Below, in pieces: positions 20,666-32,609 of a stretch of DNA of 43,703 nt. The notes under the pieces were generated by a model, which saw only the letters and a list, made by a program, of their open reading frames with translations, did no database searches and was not told the DNA's origin. The translations under genes were made by a program, and so were the position numbers. This DNA comes from Zopfochytrium polystomum (taxonomy: Eukaryota > Chytridiomycota > Chytridiomycetes > Chytridiales > Chytridiaceae), in NCBI GenBank assembly GCA_025765615.1, contig JAIVFJ010000417.1:1-43703 (forward strand), given 5' to 3'. The first letter of the stretch is position 1. Each line of letters starts with the position of its first letter.

Positions 20666-22975
20666 CTAGACTTCAAACAAAACCCTCCAGAGGTAAGAAA
20701 CTGGGGAAGAGTGCTTGAAGCCCCTGCTCAGATGAAAAACCCAAATCAATTGGCTGATCTGGGAAAACCGTGGCAGGGAAAGGAAGTGAAAATATCTGGG
20801 AAAATACTGCTGAGGAGTGAACTTCAAAAGGGTAGGAATAGAAAATACATGAAGAGCAGAATAAGGCAAAAAGTAAAGAAAAGTTTGTCCAGTGCCCTCC
20901 CCCTCCCTGTTGGGCCTATCCTGCTGATTCCCTTGGCGCGCCAGCCACGCCTTCCATGCCACAGCGTGGTCCAAGTTCTTCTGTTCCTTCTTCTTGATAC
21001 TCTTTTGTCGAATATGTTCCTCACGTCGTTTTGATCTTGTCTCTAGGATTTTCTTGTGACGTTGCATGTATCGTCTTGGTTTCTCAGTTGAGTTAACCAG
21101 TCCAAGTAGAGTCCGGCCCTCGTAGACCATATCGCGTCCATGTGGCTTGGTGAGGAGGTCTGCAAGCTGGTCCATCGAGTAGACATACTCAACTTGCACA
21201 AGTCCCTCCTCAACAAGTGACCGAATGTGGTGGTACCGAAGGCGGATGTGCTTGGAGCGATTGGTGTGAAGGTCGTTAACTGTCATGTGGATCGATGGTG
21301 TGTTGTCCTCGTAGGCAATGATCGGTAGCTTGAGGGGATGCTGGATTGATAGGTGGAGGTTGTTGATGGCCTCAAGTTCCCGACCAAGCTCACTGAGTGC
21401 AATGTACTCTGCTGCTGTGGATGAGGTTGGGACAGTTGCTGATCTTGTTGATTTCCATGCTATGGCTCCCCCTGCTAATAGCACCAGGTATGCTATCTGT
21501 GAGCGAGAGTCGTGGCGGGAGTTGTACAATGCATCAGCATAGCCAACAATTTGGTTGTTCCTGTCTGAGCTGTAGTGAAGTCCAACTGTGGACGTGGCCT
21601 TGACATACCCCACAACGTCGAGTAGCTCGTGCCAGTGCCGGATGCACGGGTCTTGAGCAAAGGAACCAAGCAAGCTGACACTGAGTGCCAGGTCTGGTCT
21701 TGTTGACGTTGCAGCATAATTGAGGCTGCCAATCACATGGAGGTACTCAGTGCTGTCGACGCTGTCCTCACTTGGGTCGGTGGAGTGCCGGTCGCGAGGG
21801 GTGAGCTTGGCTGTTACCTTGAGTGGTGCGCTGCGAGGCGTTACAAGTCCGTGCTTAGCCTCAAAACGCGAGAGGAAGTTCCGGAGGAAGTTAGTCTGAT
21901 GGAGAATTGTGAAGTTTGAACCACGAATGACTTCCATGGAGAGAATGTAGCTGAGCTTTCCCAGCTCTCGAAGCTTGAACTCCGTCTTGAGGTCCGCAAC
22001 AGCCTCCTTGATGGCAGCAGTGTGGCCAAAGCGTGGAAGGTTGTCGACGTACGCCAGAATGAAGTAGAGCCTGCGCTTGGTCCGGCGCCAGAAGAGGCAG
22101 GGGTCTGCCCAGCTCTGAGCAAAGCCTTTTGATCGAAGGTGGAGGGCTAGACGCCGATACCAAGTCCGTCCTGATTGTTTCAGCCTGTAGAGACCCTTCA
22201 GCAGTAGCCACACTAGTCCAGGGGAGATCAATACGCCAGGTGGTGGTGCCATGTAGATTGGTATGTCTAGGATCCCGTATAGGTAGGCTGAGGAGATGTC
22301 GATCATCTCCATGTCCCAGCCGTACAGGGTGCTGAGGGCAATCATCCAACGAAGTGTGTTGCCTCTAATAACTGGCGAGTAGGTGAGGGTGAAGTCGACG
22401 CCAGGCTGCTGGGTGAATCCACGAGCAACAAGTCGAGCACGGAACCGCTCAATGGTGCCGTCCGGTTTGAACTTGAGCTTGTAGACCCACTTGCAGCTGA
22501 CAATGTTGGTGTCAGGCGGAGCTGCTGACTCCACAAAGACTCCCATCTTGCGAAGCATATCCAGCTCGTACTCTTCTGCCTCCTTCCACTGCTCTGCATG
22601 AGGCGATGCCATGGCCTCCTCGTGCGTCAGTGGATCCTTGTATGTGTCTGGGGATACTTTGATTGAGTTGGAGTTGACGTTGAAGGCGTAAAGGAGTCTG
22701 TCTTCATCGTCAGCGTCAGACTCGTAGACTGACTGGATATCGTTATCGTCTAAGTCCTCGTCAGGCTCACACGCAAACAGCACATCTTGCACAACAGGGG
22801 CACTGTCAGCAGGTAGCACTTCGCCTGATGCAGCGGGGTCCACTTCACCACTGGGCCTGTCAATACCCCTTGCGGATAGGGAACTCGAGACGTCCGGCGA
22901 CGCAGGGCCCCCCCAAGCGGGGCCCTCACCATCCCAACCCGCCTGCTGATGAGCCTCTGCGCTGGACCTGGGCAA
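20666..22975 (-). pseudogene. Copia pol, reverse transcriptase and RNase H part
   Basis: One open frame of 769 codons. Residues of about 150-390 form the copia RT domain: CKWVYKLKFKPDG, RLVARGF, IDISSAYLYG with the first catalytic Asp, and LYRLKQSGRTWY. The YxDD box reads YVDN (22040-22051), so one of the paired catalytic aspartates is Asn. RNase H follows at about 475-610 with YADAL, SSTAAEY, YEDN and SKHIRLRYHHIR. An acidic linker precedes RT. The frame runs almost to the 3' LTR. In an active element RT copies RNA into DNA inside the particle; the YVDN change would be expected to abolish that. Confidence 0.88.
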
Positions 22976-23172
22976 ATTCTCCAGGTCGCTGGGCCCACCG
23001 CCCCTTGTGTCGCTGGGCGGAAAGGTCTCCGGGGCATCAGCAGTGGATGGTGCTGAGGCTTCCTGTGCACGATAGTGTGGGGCGATGTGAGGTGACGTTA
23101 ATGGTTTTGAACTGTTTTTGGTTGTGAAGAGGAAATTTGAAAAGGGAATGGTGTAGAAAGGAAAGAATTAGT

Positions 23173-24545
23173 TTAGTGAAGTTTGGAGTGACTCACCGGG
23201 TCAGGTGGGATTGGGTGTTTCCTCGGTCGGCCTGGCTTCCTCTTAGGGGGTGGCTCCTGCCCAGCAACTGCTGCTGGTTTCTTTGTTGTGCTGCGCTTCC
23301 GTTTGGGGGGTGGCTCCTGCTCGACATCTGGTGCAGGCACAGCTGTTGGTGGTGGAGGCTCTGCTGAGATGCTCACTGATGGTGGAACGTTAGGTGCGCC
23401 AAGTAGAAGTGACCGGGTCATGTCTGTGACAGTTTGGATGTGGCGACAGAGTTCATCTGGGCTGTGCGTGAAGGAGACGCCTTGAGCTGAATTCCATGGG
23501 AGTTGCAGAAGGACTTGAAGGTCCGATTGAAGCTCTCCTTGCCACAATCCAATCAGATGACCTGTACTTTGCGTCCCTCCGTTTTCTCAAGAAAGAGAAT
23601 CAGGCGAATTAGAAGCGGTAATGCATCACTCTTGCGAGCAATAGGAATGTCCCAAGAGAAACGACTGCTCTCACAAACGACAGTGATTGCATAGTTGTAG
23701 CCATCAAAGGAAGTAATGGGGATGGAGTTGACATCAACGTTGAGGGTGTGGGCAAATGGGAGTTGTTCCTCATCACACTCTGGGAATGACTTTTGGCGAA
23801 TCTTGGCCATGACACAAGTTTGGCACTTTGTGGGATATGAAGCATCGATGGGTGGTAGGTCTGCTGTCGTCCGGTGGTGGAGCATGTAGCCAAGGCGCTG
23901 GAAGCCGACATGTCCCAGGGCGCGATGAAGTCTTTCAACCTCTGCAATCCAGAGACTTTCGGCCTTGCTCACAGTAGGTGGTGGCCCGTCTGGGCTTGGG
24001 TAGTGTTCGCGGTGGGCAAGGGCGATAATGGCAGCAGAGGCATGGCTGAGGCGGTGTAGTCTCGAATTCTTGGTGATGAGGAAGTGGAGCCCAAGACGTT
24101 TGGTGCAACGACCAACAGGGGTTCTATCGCTTCTGTTGAATATGGTGCCAGGTTTATCCACATTCATAGAGACAAAGAACTTCCCTTCTCTCTCAATGTC
24201 ATTGGTGGCAATGAGACTGTATAATGCAGTTGGCGCGTAGAATGCTTTCTTGATGACAATTTCGACACCGTTTGGTAGAGGAATCCTTGCTGAGCCATAT
24301 CCCTTCGTCTTGAGTGGTGGGGACTCCTCATCTATGGTGCCGACAGTAGAGTCTTTCTCTTCGTATGAGGTGAACAGGTGGAGGTCTTTGAGGATGGTCC
24401 TTGGGCAGCCAGTGTCAGCAACGATTGGGGACTCTCTGAAGACAGCTGAGTGCGATGAGAGGAGGGCAACAGATTTTGGAACATGAGGTGCAGAGCGGAA
24501 GTTAGAGGTTCTCTTTTGGTGCGCCCGAGGTGGAGGCCTCGGGCC
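23173..24545 (-). pseudogene. Copia pol, protease and integrase part
   Basis: In minus-strand order: a retropepsin-like motif VADTGCPRTI; a gag-pre-integrase HHCC zinc segment (LHRALGHVGF, then CQTCVMAK); and an integrase core with the first Asp in LNVDVNS. The second Asp lies in LDCG just after an in-frame TGA at about 23555. Shortly after GIQLKASPS the frame jumps by deletion to a Pro-rich linker that holds two AT-hook-like words (PPKRKRSTTKK, KPGRPRKHP). The region that should carry the third catalytic residue, Glu, is missing, so the integrase is inactive. Confidence 0.8.
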
Positions 24546-25690
24546 TACTGAAAATTTGACTCCCCTGAATCACTGTAGTCAGACTCAGTCTCATACTCGC
24601 TGAGAGACTGCTGTGAGATTCCTAATCTCACTGATCATGGTCTTAGCTGGGGTCTCCCTAAAATCTCTTCCCCAGTTGTGACTATGTCATTATATTGGCC
24701 CCCCATATTTATTTATTATTACCATTCATCACATCCCTCACGGGCTCTAGTGTTTATCACTATAAAAGAGCATCCTGTGTTCCTTGTGCTGAATGGGCCT
24801 AAGCACAAGGGGCACACCCCTCATTCATCCTATTCATTCTTATTTTTACTCATTTTCCTTTTTCTCTCATTTTCCCACCTTTCAATCCACTGTCCCTGCA
24901 CTGATGTGGCCTCAAAGCCTCAAATTATGTTCACCCCAAATTTGGAGGCAGGAGAGACACTGGGTGGAGGGGGGGTGTGGCTGAAAGAGTGATTCATCCT
25001 TCCAAATTGTTCTTTCTTTCATTTTCTCCTTTTGTTATGTCTTTTCCCTTTTTCTCTTTTCTTTCTTTCTTCCTTCTTTCCTTCTTTCTCTCCTCCCCTT
25101 TCCTATAAATACTCCCTCTCTCTCCTCCTTTGTTCTATATATATCTACTCTCTCTCAATAAATCCTACCTAGGTAACAACCAATCCTTTTCTTTCCTCTT
25201 TGGTGTTTCTCCCTAGGCCAGTGCTACCAGACCAAGCTGGGGAGCTGGGGATGGAATCCTCTTAGGCCAGTGCTACCAGACCAAGCTAGTAGAGGTATGA
25301 TTTCCCCAGGCCAGTGTGTTGTATGCCAAGCTGGGGTGAGGTTTCCTTCCCTTTCCTTTCTCTTCCTTCCCCTACCTGGTTGGTTCTCACATTGAGCTCT
25401 GTCTCTGTGATACTGGCAGATGCCATACTGCCTTAGGGCATCCCCTTGTTGAACTGCTGCCTGTTGGTTACCATGTTGGATAGTCAGGGCTTGAACCTGC
25501 GGCCTGTGGGGTACTCTTCATTGAGCAACTCTACTTGGTCTAGCTGTCCTTGAATAAAGACAGAATTGAACCACATCATCCATCTTTATTGAGTTTGAGC
25601 TGAATCCAGGGTACTGGCTCTGCTAATAACCAGGAGCTTCCCATCTTAAAGACTTGTCTTATCCCTTTTGCCACTAGACTATAGATGAGC
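24546..25690. other. About 1 kb of extra sequence between gag and pol
   Basis: Copia gag and pol normally read through, yet here non-coding DNA lies between the zinc knuckle and the protease. It includes T/C-rich tracts (25010-25145), a tandem unit beginning AGGCCAGTG near 25215, 25263 and 25308, and tRNA-like words near 25480-25550. Related sequences TATGAGA...TTCAGGGG occur on both borders (about 24560-24600 and 25690-25740, minus strand), consistent with a nested insertion or a recombination junction. Confidence 0.5.
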
Positions 25691-25699
25691 CCCTGAAGA

Positions 25700-26995
25700 T
25701 GAAGAGGAGATCTCATACTGCGAGGCGTCCAGGGCTGCAACAAGGGCGACTGGAGCATCTGCTTTCTTTGCAAGGCAGTCTCTGGCATAGTGGTTCTTGA
25801 GGCCACACTGGTGACAGACGACAACACTGTCAACTACTGAAGCATCTCGTTGCTGTTGGTCAACAGTTGCCGATGCTGCGGGTGGGTTGTTGTTGCTGTT
25901 CCTCTCTCTCTGGCTGCAGCGACGCTCAGACTGCTCCCGGTTCTGGCGACCACCTCGGTCAGGTCATTCCTTACGAGGCCTCTCCCGACAGTTGCTGCGT
26001 TGGTTCTCACGAGAGTCAAAGCGAGCATGACGCCGCTCTGACCTGTCTGCCCGTCAGGAGTGGCCATCGTTCCGTCGACCTTGGGGACCACTGAGTAGGG
26101 CTGCCTCGTTCACTGGGTCGGCAGGTGGCTCCACGAAGTCTTCAGGGTTGCGGTTGCGGGCCTCCATAATCTTCAGGTAATCAAACAGACCAGTGATGTC
26201 TGTGATGGTGCCGTCATCAATCTTGCTCATATAGTGGTTGACTTGGGGAAACCAGTATTTGTTGTTCTTGAAACTTTGGTTTAGTACATGGACAGCAGAA
26301 CGAAAACTTAGGTTATGTCAATCTGGTCGCGCATGTCCATTGGAGTGAGTTCCCGGGCACGCTGTAGGGATGCATAGTGCGTCTCAAATTTCTGCTGGAA
26401 GTCCACGATTCTTTCTTTCTCTCCAATGCGGAGTTTCTTGAACTCATCAATAAGGTTCATAACCTGTGCAGGGTCGACACGGCCGACTTTGCGCTTGAGT
26501 TCGGCAAGGGCCTCAAAGACAAAGTAGATGCCGCTAATCTTTTGCTTGAGGTTTTCGCCAACATGATTCCAAATGTGCATCATAGCCAGCTTGTTTTGCG
26601 CATAGGTTCCAGGAAAAGAAGACAGTTCCGTCGTCACTGAAGGTCCAATAGCCGACATACTGTGGATGATTGGGTACATGTGCTGGGAGGATACACATGA
26701 CATCTGATCGCTCCACGTCAGGGGGTGCTGCAGCAGTCCAGTTGACGAATCCTGCACTGGCAGCAGCAGGGCTGGCTCCAGCAGCAGCTCCAGTAGCAGC
26801 TCCAGTAGCAGCAGCAGCGTCAGCACCAGTTCCAGCTCTGGCGGCTGTGCCGACAGCAGCGCCGGCACGTCGTGCTGCTCGAAGGCTAATAGTAGCAAGT
26901 GCATCCTTGCCAGCGAGATAGCCAAGTACGTCTTCGTACCATGTGTCAAAGTAGATGGGGTTATTGAGGGCCTGGTGGACTAGTTTGACGCTCAT
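25700..26995 (-). pseudogene. Copia gag with CCHC zinc knuckle
   Basis: ATG 26995 opens a frame with SVKLVHQALNNPIYFDTWYE, an Ala-rich insertion from GCT-type repeats, and then the capsid-like helices (NKLAMMHIWNHV, FVFEALAELKRK, VMNLIDEFKKL, IVDFQQKFETHY). A frameshift near 26620 and stops near 26310 and beyond break it. The C-terminal knuckle CHQCGLKNHYARDC (about 25773-25817) has the C-x2-C-x4-H-x4-C spacing that binds genomic RNA. A plus-strand relative at 41967 stays in frame across the site of the frameshift. Confidence 0.8.
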
Positions 26996-27354
26996 GTTGT
27001 GTCAGGGAAAAGGTTTGTTAAGGGGGTTCCGAAGGATGGGGTTGAAATGGAATTGGGATACTAAGCAATTGGATTTTCGATTTGTGATAGGTCGCTTTCG
27101 AAGAAAAAGAATAGATCCCGTGATCGGTGGCGGCCAATAAGGGGTTGGGAGCTAATTGCGATTGTGTAGCTTGTCTCGTGATCGATGGGCGAGGGGTTGA
27201 AAACAGTGGCTGTTTAGCTGACTGGTGAAGGCGACCGCACTGTTGAAGTGGTGGACAGCCTCAGTTCGATTCCCTGATGGATGGTCACTCTTTTGATCGT
27301 TGGTCAGGCAGGGTTGATGGATCTTCACGCTCTGGAGAGCTCTCCCTGGTAAGG

Positions 27355-27483
27355 TGTTGAAATCTGAGTTGGTGAGACGAGTGATCGCGGTTGCGGTCGT
27401 GGGAGGACGGGAGGGTCTGACAAGTCAAGTCTGTGATCAACTTCTCTTTTTTTTTTTCTTTTTCGCAGGGGCATATTCCAACG
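27355..27483 (-). repeat. 5' LTR of the copia element (LTR-D)
   Basis: Near-identical partner of 20513-20641. The final base is G where the other LTR has A; allowing for that, the right flank 27484-27488 is GGCAC, matching the left flank exactly. Confidence 0.88.
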
Positions 27484-29104
27484 GGCACCAATGTGTGCTT
27501 GGTGGTTTGGGATCGTGGCTTTTTGATGCCATCTCCGGTGCCGCCGCCGCCGACAACAACGCAGACAGCGTACACGTCGGCCAGGGCTACGCCGAACGCG
27601 TGCAACGGGTCGTCAAAGTCGTTCCCGACGGACGAGCACGATCTGTCGGGCGGCGTCGACGGCCTCGCGGATGCGGCTGGCGTCGCCGGCGATGCCGGTC
27701 AAGGACGTGCGGGTTCGTCCGGCGGACGCGGCGGAGGCGTGGCAGAGGGGCTGCGGGTGGGCGATCTGGCCGCCGGCCGAGTATCCGCGGAGAATTCGTC
27801 CTTAGAAAGAAACTCCTCGTGCTCGCGGTTGGTGCGGAGGAGACGGGTTCCGCCGGCGACAAAGAGGCCAGGCTGGAACCCGCCGAACCAGCTGAGCGTG
27901 TTTGCGCTGGTCGTGGTGGTTGCTGTCGCGGTTGCATCGGATTTCGCCCGCGGCGCGTCCGTGCCTTCTTCGTCATCATCGTGTTCCAGCGGTGCCAGCG
28001 AGACCAGGGAAACGCTCTTCACGACCGCAGGGCCTAGTGTGCTCGGCAAACTCTGCCGCAACCTGTTCAAACGGTTTCTGATAGTCTACAATCACCTTAT
28101 CCGCGTCGAAGACGTCCGGGCGGTCCCGTGGCAGAAGGCCCAAGATGCCGTACAGGCGGTCGACGGGGTAACTACACTCGCGAACGCTGGAGAGGAGCAG
28201 GGCTGTGCGGACGGACGCATTGCGCACGGGGAGGGGCAGGAGCTGCAGGGCGACGCGGAACTGATGACTGTGCGGGGAGCGTTTTCCCGACGAGCATTGA
28301 CGACGCCGTCATTCACAAGAGCGCGATGAGGTGGATGCGGGACACCCACTGACCGCCCTGGAGTGGGTCGCTGGCGATCCCCGATTCGGCGTTCACGTGC
28401 AGTGCTGCCGTCGATCCATTCGACGTCGTCACCAAGCGCGTCGTCACGGTGGCCGTCCCTTCTGCCTGCGTTTTCGTTCCAGCGGGCACAAGGAAAAAGA
28501 GCTTGCTTGGCAGCACGCACTCCTGCAGCGTCCACAGCCTCGTGAACCATCTCGCGACGACCGCGCCCTGCGGATTCAGGGGCAGGGCGGGCTTGCCGAG
28601 GACGTCGAGAAAGACCCAGACGCACGCGGCGCGGGAGTAGTAGGCGCTCATCATGGCGACCTCCTCCGCGGCCTTGTGCGCGTCACTGTCTTGGGGAATG
28701 CACAGGATGAGGTGGGTGAAGTGCGGGGCGGGGCGAGAGGCGGCGGGCTGCTTTGGCTGGCCGTCGTCGGCGTCGAGGACTGCGGCGCGGCCTGCATAGA
28801 TCGCGGCGAGGGCGTCGTTGAGTGCGGCGGGGGGTACAGCTGGGAATTGGCCTGGCCAAGCGGACGAGAACGGAACGGTCGAAAGGTGTGCACCACTGCT
28901 GGAAGAATCGCGGGCGGCAGTGATTAGGGCGGCGGATGACCAGGGGACAACGACTTGCTGCTGCTGCTGCTCCTTCCGTGTGGCGGCATCGGGGGCGGCG
29001 GCGGCGGCGGCGGCGGGCCACAGGTACGAGATGGCGGCGTAGGGCGGGGCATTGGCGAAGTCGTGCTCCTCGACAGCGTTGGTGACGATGTTGAGGAGCC
29101 GCAT
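27484..29104 (-). pseudogene. HET-domain (heterokaryon incompatibility) protein
   Basis: ATG 29104 opens with MRLLNIV and PPYAAISYLW, the start of the HET domain, followed after about 150 residues by WFTRLWTLQECVLP. A 49-nt intron (28268-28316) joins in phase to RVALQLLP and VDRLYGILGLLPRD, also HET landmarks. HET proteins trigger cell death or growth arrest when unlike fungal nuclei meet. After VAAEFAEHT, near 28040, the frame shifts by one base, and further shifts near 27700 and 27620 are needed to follow the coding-like stretches HTLVP at 27484. There the copia element begins. Long Ala runs and GC-rich codons mark it off from the flanking transposons. Either the 3' end is pseudogenised or it sits just outside the original gene. 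Confidence 0.75.
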
Positions 29105-29155
29105 GTGTCGTTTGTTGTGGTTGACGTTGTTGTTGTTTTTCTTCCTGTCTGGGGA

Positions 29156-29260
29156 AAGAGAGAGAGAGAGAGTGAGAGAGAGAGAGAGAGAGTGTGTGTG
29201 TGTGTGTGTGAGAGTGAGAGAGAGAGGGAGATAGATAGATAGAGAATAGACACATAGAGA
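29156..29260. repeat. GA, GT and GATA microsatellites upstream of the HET gene
   Basis: GA tract, a GT run of about nine units near 29191, a second GA tract and a short GATA run. They lie about 50 bases upstream of the HET start codon, in the expected 5' leader or promoter. Confidence 0.9.
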
Positions 29261-29733
29261 CACACCGCCTGTTTGTTTACATTACTCCCGCGGATCGCCG
29301 CTGACAAGGACACTCTCACTGTGGTCAAATTCCCACAAACAAAACCCCACGAACACACGAAACACAAAAGGTAAAGACAAGCGAAACTTAATAGGAAAGG
29401 CGCAATAGCTCGTAGCGGCGCAACAAAGGAAGCGCCCTGTGGATGGATGGATGGATGGATGGAAGCGAATATGGAGAAAACGAATCAACTCTTCAACCTA
29501 CAAAAAAGATTTTTTAAAAAAAAAAAAAAATTACTCTTGTTAATATGGTTGTTATCATCATGGGTCAAAGTGGCTGTCCCCAAAACTGTTACAGCAATAT
29601 CCCTAAAATTTTGGGAGACCGACTCGATTTCAATTTGATTTCAAGTCAAAATCAAGTCACAGGGACTGGGCCAGAGGCAGGCCGACAAAAAGCATGTCGT
29701 GAGGAAGAAAGAAGGCAAATACCCAACTTGGCC
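29261..29733. other. No gene recognised
   Basis: Contains a GGAT tetranucleotide run (about 29443-29462) and an A-tract at 29512-29530. Nothing coding was supported. Confidence 0.45.
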
Positions 29734-30145
29734 TGTTAGGCGGAACTGACTGGTTAGCAGCAAGAGGCACAAGACGGACCCGAACCTATTGTGACTGTCA
29801 ATTATGGTTCTCATGATGCCCATGGGAGCGAGAGCCACCGCCAATGCAGACCTGGGCGCTGGCTTGCGCTGATGACAAATACTCCGAGTATTAAGTGGAA
29901 TGGAAACCCGGTGTCAACAGTTTTCCTCCTCCTCTGCCCAAGCAGATAATATAGGAGAGATTTTTACCCTTAGCTGGTCACTCTTGCCTAGCAACTATTA
30001 CAGCATGTATATCATCATCATGTACCAATAATTCATAACAGAGTTTTTTTCTTTCTCTCCAAGTTGGGGAGAAGGACCACCCACAAACACACATCTCCAC
30101 TTCATTCACTCCTTCCACTCACTCACTCAGAGTAGACTGTTTACA
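29734..30145 (+). mobile_element. LTR, family LTR-A, copy 3
   Basis: Begins TGTTAGGCGGAACTGAC, collinear with copy 2 through to GACTGTTTACA (30145); the short form would end at ATTCATAACA (30040). No matching target duplication was found for either end. Confidence 0.75.
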
Positions 30146-30156
30146 GAAAAGGAATA

Positions 30157-30458
30157 AAATTGTCTGCAATCTCTAACTCTCTTTCTGTCTCTTTCAAGCA
30201 GGGGGGGTTGAGGGGGGGGGAAGCAGCCTCCACCTGGGGGCTCTGGGGCAGGAGCCCCTGACTCAATAAAAAGCTTTCTTCTCCCTCTCTCTCCCCTCTC
30301 TGTTTCTCTGACTCTCACTCTACTTTCTTTCAGCTCTTGGCTGTCTTATTCACCGTCTGCTCTTTATCTGTCTCTCTGTCTGTCTGTCGCTCTGTCAGTC
30401 TTTCAGCTTTTCACTGCCAGGGCAGGGGTTGACACACTCACACACACACACACACACA

Positions 30459-30532
<74 letters not shown>

Positions 30533-30925
30533 TTTTTTTTTGTGTAACAAAACTGCTGTGTTCCACTCAAGTGAACCAAAGTGTGAATGTCACCACCAAC
30601 CCATACAGAGAAGTGTGGGGTGAAATACTATTTCTGCTTATGATTTTGCAAAATCAACTGGGCTGTTGTTTCTATCGATCAATGATTTGTCACTGTCTGA
30701 AAGGGGCAGCAAATTCAAAGAGGAAGGAAGTCAACAGGCAGTCAACGGGTTTCTGTCTTCCTCTCTGTCTCTGACTCTGGCTATTGGGTGTTGGTGGATA
30801 AGTTATCAAATTGTCTGCGACCTCTCTCTTTTGAGTGGGGGGGTTGGGCCGCCCCAAACCAGGGGGCTCAGAGGCCAGGAGCCCCCTACTCAAAAACAAT
30901 TTTCTCCTATCCCTCTCTACATTGC
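30157..30925. repeat. Pair of diverged direct repeats enclosing CA/CT microsatellites
   Basis: 30157-30300 and 30809-30925 share AAATTGTCTGC, a GGGGGGGTT block, GGGGGCTC, CAGGAGCCCC and a following ACTCAA. Between them lie a CA run (30432-30461) and a CT run (30461-30529), with a T-tract after. No gene is seen in the interval. Confidence 0.65.
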
Positions 30926-31224
30926 CTGCCACTGCATTCATTGTGGACTGCCACACCCTTCATATGTCTTTTTTTAGCCTGCCACACTCTTCAGTATCTT
31001 CTTTCTTTCAAAATTTTTGGGAAGGATTGCTTACAAGTCAACAGGCATCCCCGAGTTAACATTCGACTGTATCGGGCATTGCATTTTTCTTTCTCTCCAT
31101 TTGTTGTTTCGTTCGTGTGTGTGTGTGTGTGTGCAATGCATAGAGAGTAGAGAGAGACACGGAGGGAGAGTTGTCCAAAAACAATGAGGAACAGGGATAT
31201 GAGGCAGCAAGCAGGAAACTCAAC

Positions 31225-31257
<33 letters not shown>

Positions 31258-31293
31258 ACACTAGAGAGAGACAGAGAGAGACCACAGAAACCT
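30926..31293. other. Intergenic, GT and CA runs
   Basis: GT run at about 31115-31132 and CA run at about 31225-31258, lying just downstream of the SVF1 stop codon (which reads on the minus strand). No gene seen. Confidence 0.6.
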
Positions 31294-32567
31294 TCACGGC
31301 CGCGCAACCAATCCCCCTCGCGAAACAACCGGCGGCCGCTCCCTCCTCAAAAACACGCACTCCAAGTACATCCTCCCCACCAGCTCGCGCTTCTCCACGA
31401 CGCAGTCTCTGCTCTGCGCCGACGACGACGTCTCGGATTCCTCCTCGGCCCCTCCGTCTCCGTCTCCGTCTCCGTGTCCGTGTCCGTGTCCGTCTCCTCC
31501 TCGCGCTCTCCTCGTCGTGACCGTGGTCGTGACGGTAGCCGTAGCGGCGGCGTCGTACCACGAGTAGACAAACGGCGCGGCAAACAGCGCCTGCACGGCG
31601 GCGCGCAACATCCACGGCAGCTCGCCCAGCACGTCGACGCGGTCCAGCTGCGCGCGCCGCGCGTCCGCGAGCGACAGGTCGACCGTGACTTGCACTTCTT
31701 TGCGTTCGTCGACTTGTGCGGCGTCGTCTTCGACGCCTTCTTCGGCTTGCCCCTCCTCGGCCATTTCCTTGCCCTTGTCGCGCCGCTGCCGCCCGCGTCC
31801 TCGTCCGTGCCATCGCACGCGCAGCGCCGTCGGCACCGTGTGTCCCGTGGCGGGATCGACGACGCCGCGGCCGACAGGCGCGCAGCGGTTGTCGGTCGTG
31901 AGCGCCAGCGTCTCGCCGCCGACAACGACAATCCCCTGGCTGGCCACGTCGACCGAGTAGCCTTGGCCGTCGGGCATTTCAAACTTGCGTGCGGATGTGT
32001 AAGCTTACCAAAATAAAAATAATCTATCCACAACGCCCCCCCCCCCCCTCACCTCATACAGCATCAGCGCGTCCCCGTCGTCCGTCTGAAAGTCCACAAA
32101 GCTCCAACGCTTGACGGCCTGCGGGCGCACCTGCACGGCCTTGACAAACAGGCCGGTGCCGTCCAGCGAGCGCCGTACTTTACCGGCAGCAGCACCAGCA
32201 CCAGCAACGACGGCTGTGCCCACAACGACGGCAGACGGGGCAAATACGGCGCGGACCGAGCCAGAAGAGGGCGGCGCGCCGTCGACGAACGGCACGCTGC
32301 CATCGCCACCGGCAACGTGCGTGTAAGCGACGGCGGGGGTCGGCGTAAACACAAAGTCGAGCTCGAGCAGGCCGCCGCCAGTGCTGCTGGACGTCGGGGC
32401 GGTCATGGCGACGGCGTATCCGCGGGAGGCAGGCAGGAAGCGGACCGACAGGCCGTCGCACTTGAGCGAGAGCCTGTCGTTGGGCGAGACGACAAACGAG
32501 GTGGCGGGTGGCGCAAACGACGCAACGTGCCTGGCGCCGTCCGCAGCGTAGTAGCGCGCAGCGACCT

Positions 32568-32609
<42 letters not shown>

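Larger units (their letters stand above)
20513..27483 (-). mobile_element. Ty1/copia retrotransposon with both LTRs, decayed
   Basis: Bounded by two direct repeats of about 129 bp (20513-20641 and 27355-27483, family LTR-D) that differ at only a few positions, and by a GGCAC target duplication. Internal order on the minus strand is gag, protease, integrase, reverse transcriptase, RNase H, the copia order. A purine tract AAGGGGGAG (20642-20650 complement) precedes the 3' LTR as a plus-strand primer should. The near-identity of the LTRs suggests fairly recent insertion. Despite this, gag is frameshifted, integrase has a stop and a deletion, and the RT active site is altered. About 1 kb of unrelated sequence separates gag from pol. 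Confidence 0.9.
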
